Below are positions 1 through 5,204 of a stretch of DNA of 8,528 bases, in pieces. The notes beneath the pieces were generated by a model. The model made no database searches. It was not told where the DNA came from and saw only the letters and a list, made by a program, of their open reading frames with translations. How positions within the stretch are numbered: position 1 is the first letter of the stretch; the number at the start of each line of letters is the position of its first letter. Source of the DNA: Sinorhizobium sp. (GTDB lineage: Bacteria; Pseudomonadota; Alphaproteobacteria; Rhizobiales; Rhizobiaceae); NCBI GenBank assembly GCA_031178305.1, contig JAPSJG010000145.1, positions 1 through 8,528 of the forward strand, in the 5' to 3' direction. A program made the position numbers and the translations under genes.

Positions 1-2
1 CC

Positions 3-158
3 GACGAACGCGCCAACCTGATCGCCTGGCTGCGCGAGCAGGCGGATAGCCCCGCGCCGCTGCCCGCCGCCGACGCAACGGGAGCTACCGAAGCCGCTCC
101 GCCCGAAGGCCAGGCTGCCCAGGGAATCCAGGCGCCCGCGCCCGCCCCGGCCAACTGA
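3..158 (+). CDS. C-terminal end of a class I c-type cytochrome (partial)
   Basis: The window opens inside a reading frame that runs 51 codons to a TGA. The first residues, DERANLIAWLREQADSPAPLP, match the C-terminal amphipathic helix of class I cytochromes c, where a 'RANLIAYLR' segment packs against the haem; rhizobial membrane-anchored CycM-type cytochromes end in a similar 'SPxPLP'. After it comes an Ala/Pro-rich tail of about 30 residues (ending QAPAPAPAN), low in complexity and probably disordered. The CXXCH haem site and the axial Met would lie before base 1, so electron-transfer function is inferred from the helix alone. A strong intrinsic terminator 24 bases after the stop shows this is the last gene of its transcript. 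Other short mono-haem cytochromes remain possible. Confidence 0.75.
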   Translation, partial: DERANLIAWLREQADSPAPLPAADATGATEAAPPEGQAAQGIQAPAPAPAN

Positions 159-181
159 GCGTTCTCAGCAGGTCCCTTCTG

Positions 182-212
182 AAAAGCCCGGCCCCCCAGC
201 CGGGCTTTTTCT
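182..212 (+). terminator. Intrinsic terminator after the cytochrome gene
   Basis: A perfect 11-bp stem (182-192 with 199-209, AAAAGCCCGGC/GCCGGGCTTTT) closes a 6-base loop (193-198). The 3' arm runs directly into five T's at 206-210. This is a textbook Rho-independent terminator for the upstream cytochrome gene. Confidence 0.92.
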
Positions 213-428
213 TGTCGCCTCCATTCGTTCTGTCCTCGCGCACCTCCAAGAAGGCGAGCGAAATCGCGAAGGGCGCATCCGAAGCCACCGCTGTCGGATT
301 TTGCTTTGGCAATGCTAAAATCTGTGCATATGAAAGCATGAACGCAACCTGATGCGACCTGATCTGAGCTAAATCCCCGCCGATGACGAGCGGGACGAAT
401 CTGCTCGGACCGAAGGAGCGGACAATAG
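213..428 (+). promoter_or_regulatory. ilvE upstream region with 10-bp tandem repeat and Shine-Dalgarno
   Basis: These 216 bases carry no convincing gene. A TAAAAT hexamer at 316-321 could be a -10 box, but no good -35 lies 16-18 bases before it. Two adjacent 10-mers, gcaacctgat (344-353) and gcgacctgat (354-363), differ at one base and sit one helical turn apart, a possible regulator site. AAGGAG at 413-418 is a strong Shine-Dalgarno 10 bases before the ilvE ATG and fixes that start. Promoter position is uncertain. Confidence 0.35.
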
Positions 429-1526
429 ATGACCGAGAGCGACGCAAAGACTTTCCTGTTCGAGAAGAACCCCAAGCCGCTGGCGGCGAGCGAGCGCGAG
501 GCACTGCTCGAGAACCCGGGGTTCGGCCGGGTGTTTACCGATCACATGGTGACCATCCGCTATTCCGAGGGACGCGGGTGGCAGGATGGCAGGATCGAAG
601 CCCGCAGGGCTTTCGATCTCGATCCCGCGACCGTGGTCTTCCATTACGCCCAGGAAATCTTTGAGGGCATGAAGGCCTACCGGCTGCCCGATGGCGGAGC
701 GGCGCTGTTTCGCCCCGACGCCAATGCTCGCCGGTTCCGCAACTCCGCCCTCAGACTGGCAATGGCCCCGCTGCCCGAAGAGATGTTCGTCGAATCCGTG
801 CGCGAACTGGTCCGCGTCGATCGCGACTGGATTCCGACAGCCGACGGAGCCGCGCTTTATCTCCGGCCCTTCATGATTTCGACCGAGGTCCTTCTCGGGG
901 TCAAGCCGTCCTCCGACTATATCTATTGCGTCATCGCCTCTTCGGTCGGTTCCTATTTCAAGGGAGGAGCACCGGCGGTGACCCTGTGGGTTTCCGAGAA
1001 TTACACGCGGGCGGCTCCGGGCGGAACCGGCGAAGCCAAGTGCGGCGGCAACTATGCCGCGAGCCTCGCCGCCCAGGCCGAGGCGACGCGTGAAGGCTGC
1101 GAGCAGGTGATCTTCCTCGACGCGGTCGAGCGGCGCTATGTCGAGGAGCTCGGCGGCATGAACGTCTTCTTCGTCTTCGACGACGGATCGCTGCAGACGC
1201 CGCCGCTCACCGGTACGATCCTGCCCGGCATCACCCGCGATTCGCTGATCACGCTCGCTCGCGACCTGGGGCTCACCGTACGCGAAGAGCCCTATGCCAT
1301 TGATCGGTGGGAGGCGGACGCAAAGAGCGGTCGCCTCACCGAAGCCTTCGCCTGCGGCACGGCGGCGGTGGTCACGCCGATCGGCAAGGTGAAGGGCCGC
1401 AAATACAATTTCACCATAGGCAGTGGCGGGGCCGGCCAGGTCACGGGCAAACTGAAGGCAGCGCTGCTTGACATACAGAACGGCCGCGCGCCCGACCCGC
1501 ACGGCTGGGTCGACCGGCTGTTCTGA
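429..1526 (+). CDS. ilvE: Branched-chain amino-acid aminotransferase (type II BCAT)
   Basis: Cytoplasmic PLP enzyme of fold-type IV that moves the amino group between Leu, Ile or Val and 2-oxoglutarate, the last step of branched-chain synthesis and the first of breakdown. The 365-residue length fits the longer eukaryotic/alphaproteobacterial BCAT class (about 350-370 residues) rather than the roughly 300-residue E. coli type. Visible marks are FHYAQEIFEGMKAYR (71-85), the YLRPF substrate-site segment (144-148), the PLP-linking lysine K204 in GTGEAKCGGNYAASL, the EELGGMN cofactor glutamate region (239-245), ILPGITR (264-270) and the phosphate-side CGTAAVV (309-315). The start is set by AAGGAG ten bases upstream. 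It stands alone between a terminator and a convergent gene, so it is probably monocistronic. Rhizobia often carry more than one BCAT, so the paralogue number is unknown. Confidence 0.96.
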   Translation: MTESDAKTFLFEKNPKPLAASEREALLENPGFGRVFTDHMVTIRYSEGRGWQDGRIEARRAFDLDPATVVFHYAQEIFEGMKAYRLPDGGAALFRPDANARRFRNSALRLAMAPLPEEMFVESVRELVRVDRDWIPTADGAALYLRPFMISTEVLLGVKPSSDYIYCVIASSVGSYFKGGAPAVTLWVSENYTRAAPGGTGEAKCGGNYAASLAAQAEATREGCEQVIFLDAVERRYVEELGGMNVFFVFDDGSLQTPPLTGTILPGITRDSLITLARDLGLTVREEPYAIDRWEADAKSGRLTEAFACGTAAVVTPIGKVKGRKYNFTIGSGGAGQVTGKLKAALLDIQNGRAPDPHGWVDRLF

Positions 1527-1542
1527 CGCCCTCGGCCTGCTC

Positions 1543-1586
1543 GCCCCTCATCCCGCTGCCGCGGCGTCGCAAGCGGGAAAAGGGGC
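1543..1586. repeat. Imperfect hairpin in the ilvE/AEC convergent spacer
   Basis: Arms 1543-1557 and 1572-1586 pair over 13 of 15 positions (GCCCCT, two mismatches, TCCCGCT against AGCGGGA, two mismatches, AGGGGC). A shorter inner stem is also possible. It starts 17 bases after the ilvE stop, with no T-run following, so it is either a Rho-type 3' stabilising hairpin or a diverged copy of the G/C-rich palindromes common after rhizobial genes. Confidence 0.5.
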
Positions 1587-1611
1587 ATGCCGCGCCGTCT
1601 AGCCCCTCTCT

Positions 1612-1634
1612 CCCCACGTGCGACCACGTGCGGG
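1612..1634. repeat. Double CACGTG hairpin between convergent genes
   Basis: Two CACGTG palindromes (1615-1620 and 1625-1630) are separated by four bases, CGAC. They pair with each other, and the outer CCC (1612-1614) pairs with GGG (1632-1634) across one bulged C at 1631. It lies 29 bases beyond the AEC stop codon and, with the neighbouring hairpin, may end both convergent transcripts. No T-run accompanies it. Confidence 0.45.
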
Positions 1635-1662
1635 AAGCGGGTCAGGGCGAAAAGCAATCCTA

Positions 1663-2607
1663 TCACATCAGCAGATAAGCCCAGGCGGAAACGCTGACGA
1701 CGCCGAGCGCCGTCGTCAGCGTGATTGTCGAAGAGGCGAGCCCGTGGCCGACGTTGAAATGATTGGCGATCAGCCAGGCATTAACGCCGGTCGGGACCGA
1801 AGAGGTCAGCACCAACGCGGCGGTCCAGCTCTCGCTCAAGCCGAGAAGATGACAGGCGGCGAAGACGGCGCCCGGCAGGACGACGAGCTTCAGGGCGCTG
1901 GTAACGGTGGCAAGCCCGGTATTGCCGGCAAGGCCGTACCTATCGAGCGCCATACCGATCGAGACGAGTGCCGCAGGCGCGGCGATCCCGGCAAGCTGAT
2001 CGATGACGATCTTCGCCGGCCCGCCGAGCGGCTGGCCGACAAGATGGAAGAGCGCGCCGAAGGCAAGCCCGATCACCAGCGGATTGCGGACAAGATTGCG
2101 TCCAACCCCGGCAAGCAGCCTGGCGAGACCTTGCCCCGGCTTACCGCTCGTCTTCCGTTCGGCCCGCTCCATGAACACCGTTCCCGCGATCATCATCACC
2201 GGCAAGTGCACCGAAAGCAGGATCGAAAGCGCCACCACCCCCTCCTCGCCCACGACACGGGAAACCAGCGGCAGGCCGATGAAGACCGTATTGGCGAAGG
2301 CCGACGAGACACCCGCGAGCACGCCCATACGCGGATCGCGGCCGAAGCCGAGGGTGGCGGCGAGATGGCCGATCGTCCAGGCGACGGCGACGCCGGAGAA
2401 ATAGGCAAGCCAGAGTGGCCAGGGCGAACCTTCCCTGAAATCCGCCTCGGCTATGGTGCGGAAGAGCAGGACCGGCACAGCCACGCGAAAGACGAAATCC
2501 CCAAGCGCCTCCCCGACCGCCGGCCCCAGATAGCCGAACCGGACGACCAGCCAGCCAGTCAGGATCAGGATGAAGATCGGCAGTACATTCAGGAAGACTT
2601 CGGACAT
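1663..2607 (-). CDS. AEC (auxin efflux carrier) family transporter
   Basis: A 314-residue polytopic inner-membrane protein. Nearly the whole chain is hydrophobic, with about ten predicted helices split by a charged cytoplasmic loop near residues 146-172 (MERAERKTSGKPGQG onwards), the usual layout of the AEC family (PF03547). Family-like marks are FANTVFIGLPL (104-114) with the conserved Asn and GLPL, KLVVLP (240-245), and the second-half VLTSSVPTGVNAWLIA (266-281), equivalent to the 'P-x(n)-A' crossover. Bacterial members export or exchange small carboxylates such as malate or malonate; the substrate here cannot be read from sequence. I start at ATG 2607 (MSEVFLNVLPIF), which begins the first helix and has AAGG nine bases upstream. 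The frame stays open 79 codons further up, but that stretch is not membrane-like. It ends convergently with ilvE. Confidence 0.9.
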   Translation of the reverse strand: MSEVFLNVLPIFILILTGWLVVRFGYLGPAVGEALGDFVFRVAVPVLLFRTIAEADFREGSPWPLWLAYFSGVAVAWTIGHLAATLGFGRDPRMGVLAGVSSAFANTVFIGLPLVSRVVGEEGVVALSILLSVHLPVMMIAGTVFMERAERKTSGKPGQGLARLLAGVGRNLVRNPLVIGLAFGALFHLVGQPLGGPAKIVIDQLAGIAAPAALVSIGMALDRYGLAGNTGLATVTSALKLVVLPGAVFAACHLLGLSESWTAALVLTSSVPTGVNAWLIANHFNVGHGLASSTITLTTALGVVSVSAWAYLLM

Positions 2608-2684
2608 GGGCAGGCCTTGGTCCACGATAACCGGAGATGAGTTGACCCAGCGATCGCGAGCGATTCCAGAGGGGAGATTGGGGC

Positions 2685-2706
2685 GGCGTGCGGGGAGAAG
2701 CACGCC
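2685..2706. repeat. Perfect 7-bp inverted repeat in the AEC leader
   Basis: GGCGTGC (2685-2691) and GCACGCC (2700-2706) pair perfectly around an 8-base loop. If the AEC transcript begins near 2725 on the minus strand, this hairpin sits in its 5' untranslated region. It could equally be an operator half-site pair. Confidence 0.35.
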
Positions 2707-2731
2707 ATTGTTCATGCAGGTACGGGCTACA

Positions 2732-2761
2732 GGCATAGCGCCGATTGAACGGCAGAGGCAA
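2732..2761 (-). promoter_or_regulatory. Candidate promoter for the AEC gene
   Basis: On the minus strand TTGCCT (2761-2756) and TATGCC (2737-2732) are separated by 18 bases, a moderate match to the housekeeping sigma consensus. It would give a leader of about 118 bases containing the 2685-2706 hairpin. The call rests only on the motif. Confidence 0.3.
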
Positions 2762-2809
2762 GAGCATGCGGCATGATATGGATAGGGCCGCCGCCCGGCA
2801 TTCGCGACC

Positions 2810-2835
2810 GGAACTTTTCGGTCGACGCAAGCGTT
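2810..2835 (+). promoter_or_regulatory. RpoE2/EcfG-type general stress promoter
   Basis: GGAAC (2810-2814), 17 bases, then CGTT (2832-2835) matches the alphaproteobacterial general-stress ECF sigma consensus GGAAC-N16/17-CGTT exactly. It lies just upstream of the BON-domain gene and on its strand. The transcript would begin near 2842, giving a very short leader that just contains the AAGGA Shine-Dalgarno at 2843-2847. An inverted repeat, CGACCG (2805-2810) with CGGTCG (2819-2824), overlaps the -35 element. Confidence 0.65.
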
Positions 2836-2854
2836 GCACAGCAAGGACTGGGCA

Positions 2855-3130
2855 ATGCCAACGGAAAATTCGATCTATTCGCATGGGGACGACGACCCGC
2901 ATCTGACCGGGGATGCGCTGGCCGAGAAGGTTACGCGCTTCCTTCGTTACGCAACCCTCATCGACACGAGCGACATGTCCGTTATCGCGGTCGGCAACAT
3001 GGTAATCCTTTTCGGTTCCGTCCCGCGGGAAGAAGACATCGCCTGCGCCGGCGAAGCTGTCGCTTCGGTTATCGGTGTGGCGAAGGTCGAGAACCAACTC
3101 ATGGCACGCGGGCAGGCGGTGGAGAGTTAA
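2855..3130 (+). CDS. Small cytoplasmic BON-domain protein
   Basis: A 91-residue protein. From about residue 20 to 84 it fits the BON fold (alpha-beta-alpha-beta-beta): a helix LAEKVTRFLRYA, a short Asp-rich turn, the strand VIAVGNMVILFGSVPREEDI with the conserved Gly, then the helix AGEAVASVIGVAKVENQL. BON domains occur in OsmY-like and other envelope or stress proteins and are thought to bind phospholipids or large ligands. Unlike OsmY this one has no signal peptide, so it should stay in the cytoplasm. The acidic N-terminus (HGDDD) is not part of the domain. ATG 2855 is chosen because AAGGA lies seven bases before it and the alternative TTG at 2834 falls inside the -10 element. The RpoE2-like promoter points to induction in starvation, heat or stationary phase. 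Confidence 0.82.
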   Translation: MPTENSIYSHGDDDPHLTGDALAEKVTRFLRYATLIDTSDMSVIAVGNMVILFGSVPREEDIACAGEAVASVIGVAKVENQLMARGQAVES

Positions 3131-3145
3131 TCAAGCATGCGTGCG

Positions 3146-3260
3146 GCTATAGATCACGATGACTTCAGGTCGGATCGGCTTAAAATCATGAACGTGATCG
3201 ATTCTTAGAAGTTGGCGCGGATGCAGGCGGAAAACCGCGTATAGTTTCCCTCATCCATAG
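3146..3260. repeat. Diverged rhizobial-type intergenic repeat upstream of the SRPBCC gene
   Basis: This spacer holds GATCACG (3152-3158) and its inverse CGTGATC (3193-3199), then GCGG-AAAA-CCGC (3227-3238), followed by 'ctcatcc'. The order 'ggtcggatcg..taaaatcatgaacgtgatcgatt' then 'gcggaaaaccgc' then 'ctcatcc' resembles a dispersed repeat I recall from many rhizobial spacers; this is memory, not a search. A TATAGT at 3240-3245 could serve as a -10 box for the next gene but lacks a good -35. Confidence 0.4.
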
Positions 3261-3270
3261 GGGACGCACC

Positions 3271-3723
3271 ATGAACAACCGCATCGAAAAGAGCGTCGAA
3301 CTGAACGCACCAATCGATGAAGTCTGGAGAGCATTGACCGATCACGAGGCCTTCGGCGAATGGTTCCGGGTCAAGCTCGACCGACCTTTCGTGGTCGGCG
3401 AGATCACCACCGGCGCAATTACCTATCCCGGTCACGAAGGGGTCAAATGGACGTCGATGACCGAGCGGATGGAGGCGCCGCGGCTCTTTTCATTCCGATG
3501 GCCGCACGCGAAGGAACCGCATCCCGATCCTTCGGGGGAGGCTGCGACTCGCGTCGAATTCCACCTTGAGCCGACAGCCACAGGAACACATCTGACGATT
3601 ATCGAATCCGGCTTTGAAAGCTTGCCGGAAGACCAGCAGATCGAAGCGCTGCAAAGTAACGACAAGGGATGGGACGTCCAGGCGCAGAACATCAAGGCCT
3701 ATGTCGAAGCCGTCCCTCGCTGA
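3271..3723 (+). CDS. SRPBCC / AHSA1-type START-fold protein
   Basis: A 150-residue soluble protein of the SRPBCC superfamily, AHSA1-like branch (PF08327). It begins with the typical first strand RIEKSVELNAPIDEVWRALTD (4-24), then the helix segment FGEWF (28-32), the curved sheet with FSFRW (73-77), the strand pair VEFHLEP and GTHLTIIESGFESLP, and the long C-terminal helix GWDVQAQNIKAYVEA (133-147) that closes the hydrophobic cavity. Members bind hydrophobic ligands or assist Hsp90-like chaperones; many bacterial ones have no known ligand and are often paired with ArsR regulators, absent here. GGGGA eight bases upstream supports the ATG. The next gene begins 60 bases on in the same direction. 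Ligand and process are unknown. Confidence 0.9.
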   Translation: MNNRIEKSVELNAPIDEVWRALTDHEAFGEWFRVKLDRPFVVGEITTGAITYPGHEGVKWTSMTERMEAPRLFSFRWPHAKEPHPDPSGEAATRVEFHLEPTATGTHLTIIESGFESLPEDQQIEALQSNDKGWDVQAQNIKAYVEAVPR

Positions 3724-3734
3724 TCAGCCCGGCC

Positions 3735-3762
3735 GTTGACGCCCGACATCGCCACGCTACCT
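3735..3762 (+). promoter_or_regulatory. Candidate promoter for the YedK-type gene
   Basis: GTTGAC (3735-3740), 16 bases, then CTACCT (3757-3762) resembles the rhizobial housekeeping pattern CTTGAC-N17-CTATAT. It would start a leader of about 15 bases that contains AGGAGG (3772-3777). No LexA box of the alphaproteobacterial GTTC-N7-GTTC type is visible in the spacer. Confidence 0.35.
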
Positions 3763-3783
3763 TCCTGAGGGAGGAGGCTCGCA

Positions 3784-4491
3784 ATGTGCGGACGCGTTTA
3801 TATCAAGAGCAGCCTAGACGACCTGTTGCGTGGCTTCTCCTTTGCCGAGCGAAGCGCGGTCATGGGCATGGCCAACCAGTTGCCGCGCTACAACGGCGCG
3901 CCCTCGCTCACCTACCCGATCATCATCACCGACGTGATCCGCGATCCGGATGTGTTCGGACCGACCTTTGTCAGTGCCCGCTGGGGGCTCATTCCGCGCT
4001 GGATGAAAGCACCCGGTCGGCCGCCTCCGGTCAATGCGCGGTGCGAAGGCATTTCGGCGACCGGCCTCTTCAAGCACGCCTATCGCTACCGCCGCTGTCT
4101 CATCCCCATCGACGGATTCTTCGAGTGGAAGGATATCCATGGCACCGGCACACTGAAGCAGCCCTACGCCATTGCCATGAAGTCCGGCGAACCCTTCGCG
4201 CTCGCCGGCATCTGGGACACCTGGCGCGACCCGAAGACGGACGAGGATATCCGCACCTTCTGCGTCGTCACCTGCCCGGCGAACGAAATGATGTCGACGA
4301 TCCACGACCGCATGCCGGTGATCCTGCATCGGCAAAATTACGATCGCTGGCTCTCCTCGGAACCAGACCCATCAGAGCTGATGAAACCGTTTCCCGCGGA
4401 GCTGATGACCATGTGGCCGATCGATCGGAAAGTCGGGTCGCCGAAGAACGATACGGCGGATGTGCTTGATCCCGTTGATCCGGTCACGTGA
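3784..4491 (+). CDS. SOS response-associated peptidase family protein (YedK/HMCES, abasic-site crosslinker)
   Basis: A 235-residue SRAP-domain protein (PF02586). The initiator Met is followed by Cys2, which after Met removal becomes the N-terminal thiazolidine-forming nucleophile that crosslinks to abasic sites in single-stranded DNA, protecting them from breakage and error-prone bypass. The rest of the active site is present: N37 in YNGAPS, the RWGLIP DNA-binding strand (66-71), NAR (84-86), E114 in GFFEWK and H174 in IHDRMPVIL. Length matches E. coli YedK (about 222). The start is unambiguous because Cys2 must be second and AGGAGG ends six bases upstream. The family was named from neighbourhood with SOS genes, but no LexA box is seen here. 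The C-terminal 20 residues (after VGSPKND) are short and variable, as is usual. Confidence 0.96.
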   Translation: MCGRVYIKSSLDDLLRGFSFAERSAVMGMANQLPRYNGAPSLTYPIIITDVIRDPDVFGPTFVSARWGLIPRWMKAPGRPPPVNARCEGISATGLFKHAYRYRRCLIPIDGFFEWKDIHGTGTLKQPYAIAMKSGEPFALAGIWDTWRDPKTDEDIRTFCVVTCPANEMMSTIHDRMPVILHRQNYDRWLSSEPDPSELMKPFPAELMTMWPIDRKVGSPKNDTADVLDPVDPVT

Positions 4492-4536
4492 TCGGCACCG
4501 CATCAGTCGGGCTGAACGTGAGTTCCAAGGGCAGGA

Positions 4537-4626
4537 TGGCGGACAGAGAGGGATTCGAACCCTCGATACGCTTTCACGTATACACGCGTTCCAGGCGTGC
4601 GCCTTCAACCACTCGGCCACCTGTCC
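4537..4626 (-). tRNA. tRNA-Ser (anticodon GGA)
   Basis: The minus strand reads GGACAGGTGGCCGAGTGG at its 5' end and closes with CTCTGTCCG plus an encoded CCA (4539-4537). The seven-base acceptor stem pairs fully with one G-T wobble. The anticodon loop CTGGAAC has GGA at 4592-4590, reading UCC and UCU. A long variable arm (about TATACGTGAAAGCGTAT) makes it a class II tRNA, as expected for serine, and the T-loop GGTTCGAATCC is canonical. Discriminator base is G. Length with CCA is 90 bases. Confidence 0.97.
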
Positions 4627-4661
4627 ATCCGTTGCAGCCGGTGGTCAGTCCGGCTGGTGTG

Positions 4662-4680
4662 CCGCCGGCAAAACCGGCGG
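4662..4680. repeat. Perfect 7-bp hairpin in the tRNA-Ser leader
   Basis: CCGCCGG (4662-4668) pairs with CCGGCGG (4674-4680) around CAAAA. It lies between the likely tRNA promoter and the mature 5' end, so the precursor would carry a stable hairpin upstream of the RNase P site. Confidence 0.5.
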
Positions 4681-4690
4681 ACGGGCGCGA

Positions 4691-4718
4691 TATATACCGA
4701 TGATGCGGCCGGGATCAA
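4691..4718 (-). promoter_or_regulatory. Promoter of tRNA-Ser
   Basis: On the minus strand TTGATC (4718-4713) and TATATA (4696-4691) are separated by 16 bases, a good housekeeping promoter. Transcription would begin near 4684, giving a 5' leader of roughly 58 bases. The AT-rich -10 stands out in GC-rich surroundings. Confidence 0.6.
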
Positions 4719-4740
4719 CTGGTTTCTGACAGATTGTTGA

Positions 4741-4786
4741 CAGCACCTGAGATGGCGCACGAGGTGCTGCCATTGCGCATCTCAGG
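4741..4786. repeat. Two overlapping, mutually exclusive inverted repeats upstream of the msrA unit
   Basis: Repeat one: CAGCACCT (4741-4748) with AGGTGCTG (4762-4769), 8 bp perfect, 13-base loop. Repeat two: CCTGAGATG (4746-4754) with CATCTCAGG (4778-4786), 9 bp perfect, continued by CGCA/TGCG (4756-4759 with 4774-4777) across one bulged G. They share bases 4746-4748 and each uses the other's loop, so only one can form. The stretch lies just before and partly over the candidate promoter at 4772-4800. Confidence 0.6.
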
Positions 4787-4800
4787 CGGCGCGCCTATTT
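4772..4800 (+). promoter_or_regulatory. Candidate promoter of the membrane-protein/msrA unit
   Basis: ATTGCG (4772-4777), 17 bases, then CTATTT (4795-4800). The -10 is a 5/6 match to CTATAT but the -35 is weak, as in activator-dependent promoters. A start near 4806 would leave a leader of about 28 bases ending in AAAGGAGG (4822-4829). An isolated TTGACA at 4737-4742 has no -10 at the right distance. Confidence 0.3.
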
Positions 4801-4833
4801 CTATGCGCGGGACGCGCTCGCAAAGGAGGATAG

Positions 4834-5151
4834 ATGCGGCTGCTCTTGCGCTTGGCAAGCTTTCTGGCGCTTACGGTTGCCGTACTTGCCGGGACGATCG
4901 ATTCGATCCAGTCGGTGGCGGCTTCCGGGCCGGTGTTGACGCCGCTTGCCGATGGCATCGAAGTCCTCGGGCCGGAGGCAGCCGGCTGGGTGCAGTCGCT
5001 GCAGCGCACAGACGCCGGGCCGGCCGTCTGGCTGACCGCCCTGCACTGGCTGCTCAAGCAGCCGGCCTTCGCCATCTTTCTCATTCTCGCCCTGCTTCTC
5101 TGGGTGGTGGGATACAAGAAGAAGCCGGCCGCCGGACGCTTTGCCGCCTGA
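4834..5151 (+). CDS. Small two-helix membrane protein, unknown function, upstream of msrA
   Basis: A 105-residue protein I cannot assign to a named family. The N-terminus MRLLLRLASFLALTVAVLAGTIDS is either a signal sequence (cut after VLA-G or nearby) or a membrane anchor. The middle (about 28-76) is polar-to-amphipathic with Trp residues (AAGWVQSL, AVWLTALHWLL). A second strong helix, FAIFLILALLLWVVGY (79-94), is followed by the positive KKKPAAGR tail, placing the C-terminus in the cytoplasm and the middle in the periplasm. AAAGGAGG ends four bases before the ATG, a strong ribosome site. The gene ends 53 bases before msrA on the same strand with no terminator between, so the two are probably co-transcribed. 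No catalytic motif or cysteine is present. Confidence 0.8.
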   Translation: MRLLLRLASFLALTVAVLAGTIDSIQSVAASGPVLTPLADGIEVLGPEAAGWVQSLQRTDAGPAVWLTALHWLLKQPAFAIFLILALLLWVVGYKKKPAAGRFAA

Positions 5152-5204
5152 AGGAGCCCGTCCCGTTCGATCCCCATGCCTCCGGCGCGCGAAAGGAGCC
5201 CGAG

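Noticed and set aside
369..1502. Long open frame on the minus strand (377 codons) opposite ilvE
   Set aside because: It mirrors ilvE in a GC-rich genome; the translation is Arg/Gly/His-rich with no family features, while ilvE has its full active site.
1618..2640. 340-codon plus-strand frame over the AEC gene
   Set aside because: The product is very rich in Arg, Asp, Gln and Gly with no hydrophobic core, typical of the antisense of a membrane-protein gene.
2608..2844. N-terminal extension of the AEC carrier to 393 residues
   Set aside because: The extra 79 residues are not membrane-like, run through the divergent promoter region, and the family normally begins at the first helix, as from 2607.
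4734..5204. 157-residue N-terminal extension of MsrA
   Set aside because: It overlaps the upstream gene in another frame; ATG 5205 has a strong ribosome site and gives the normal MsrA length.
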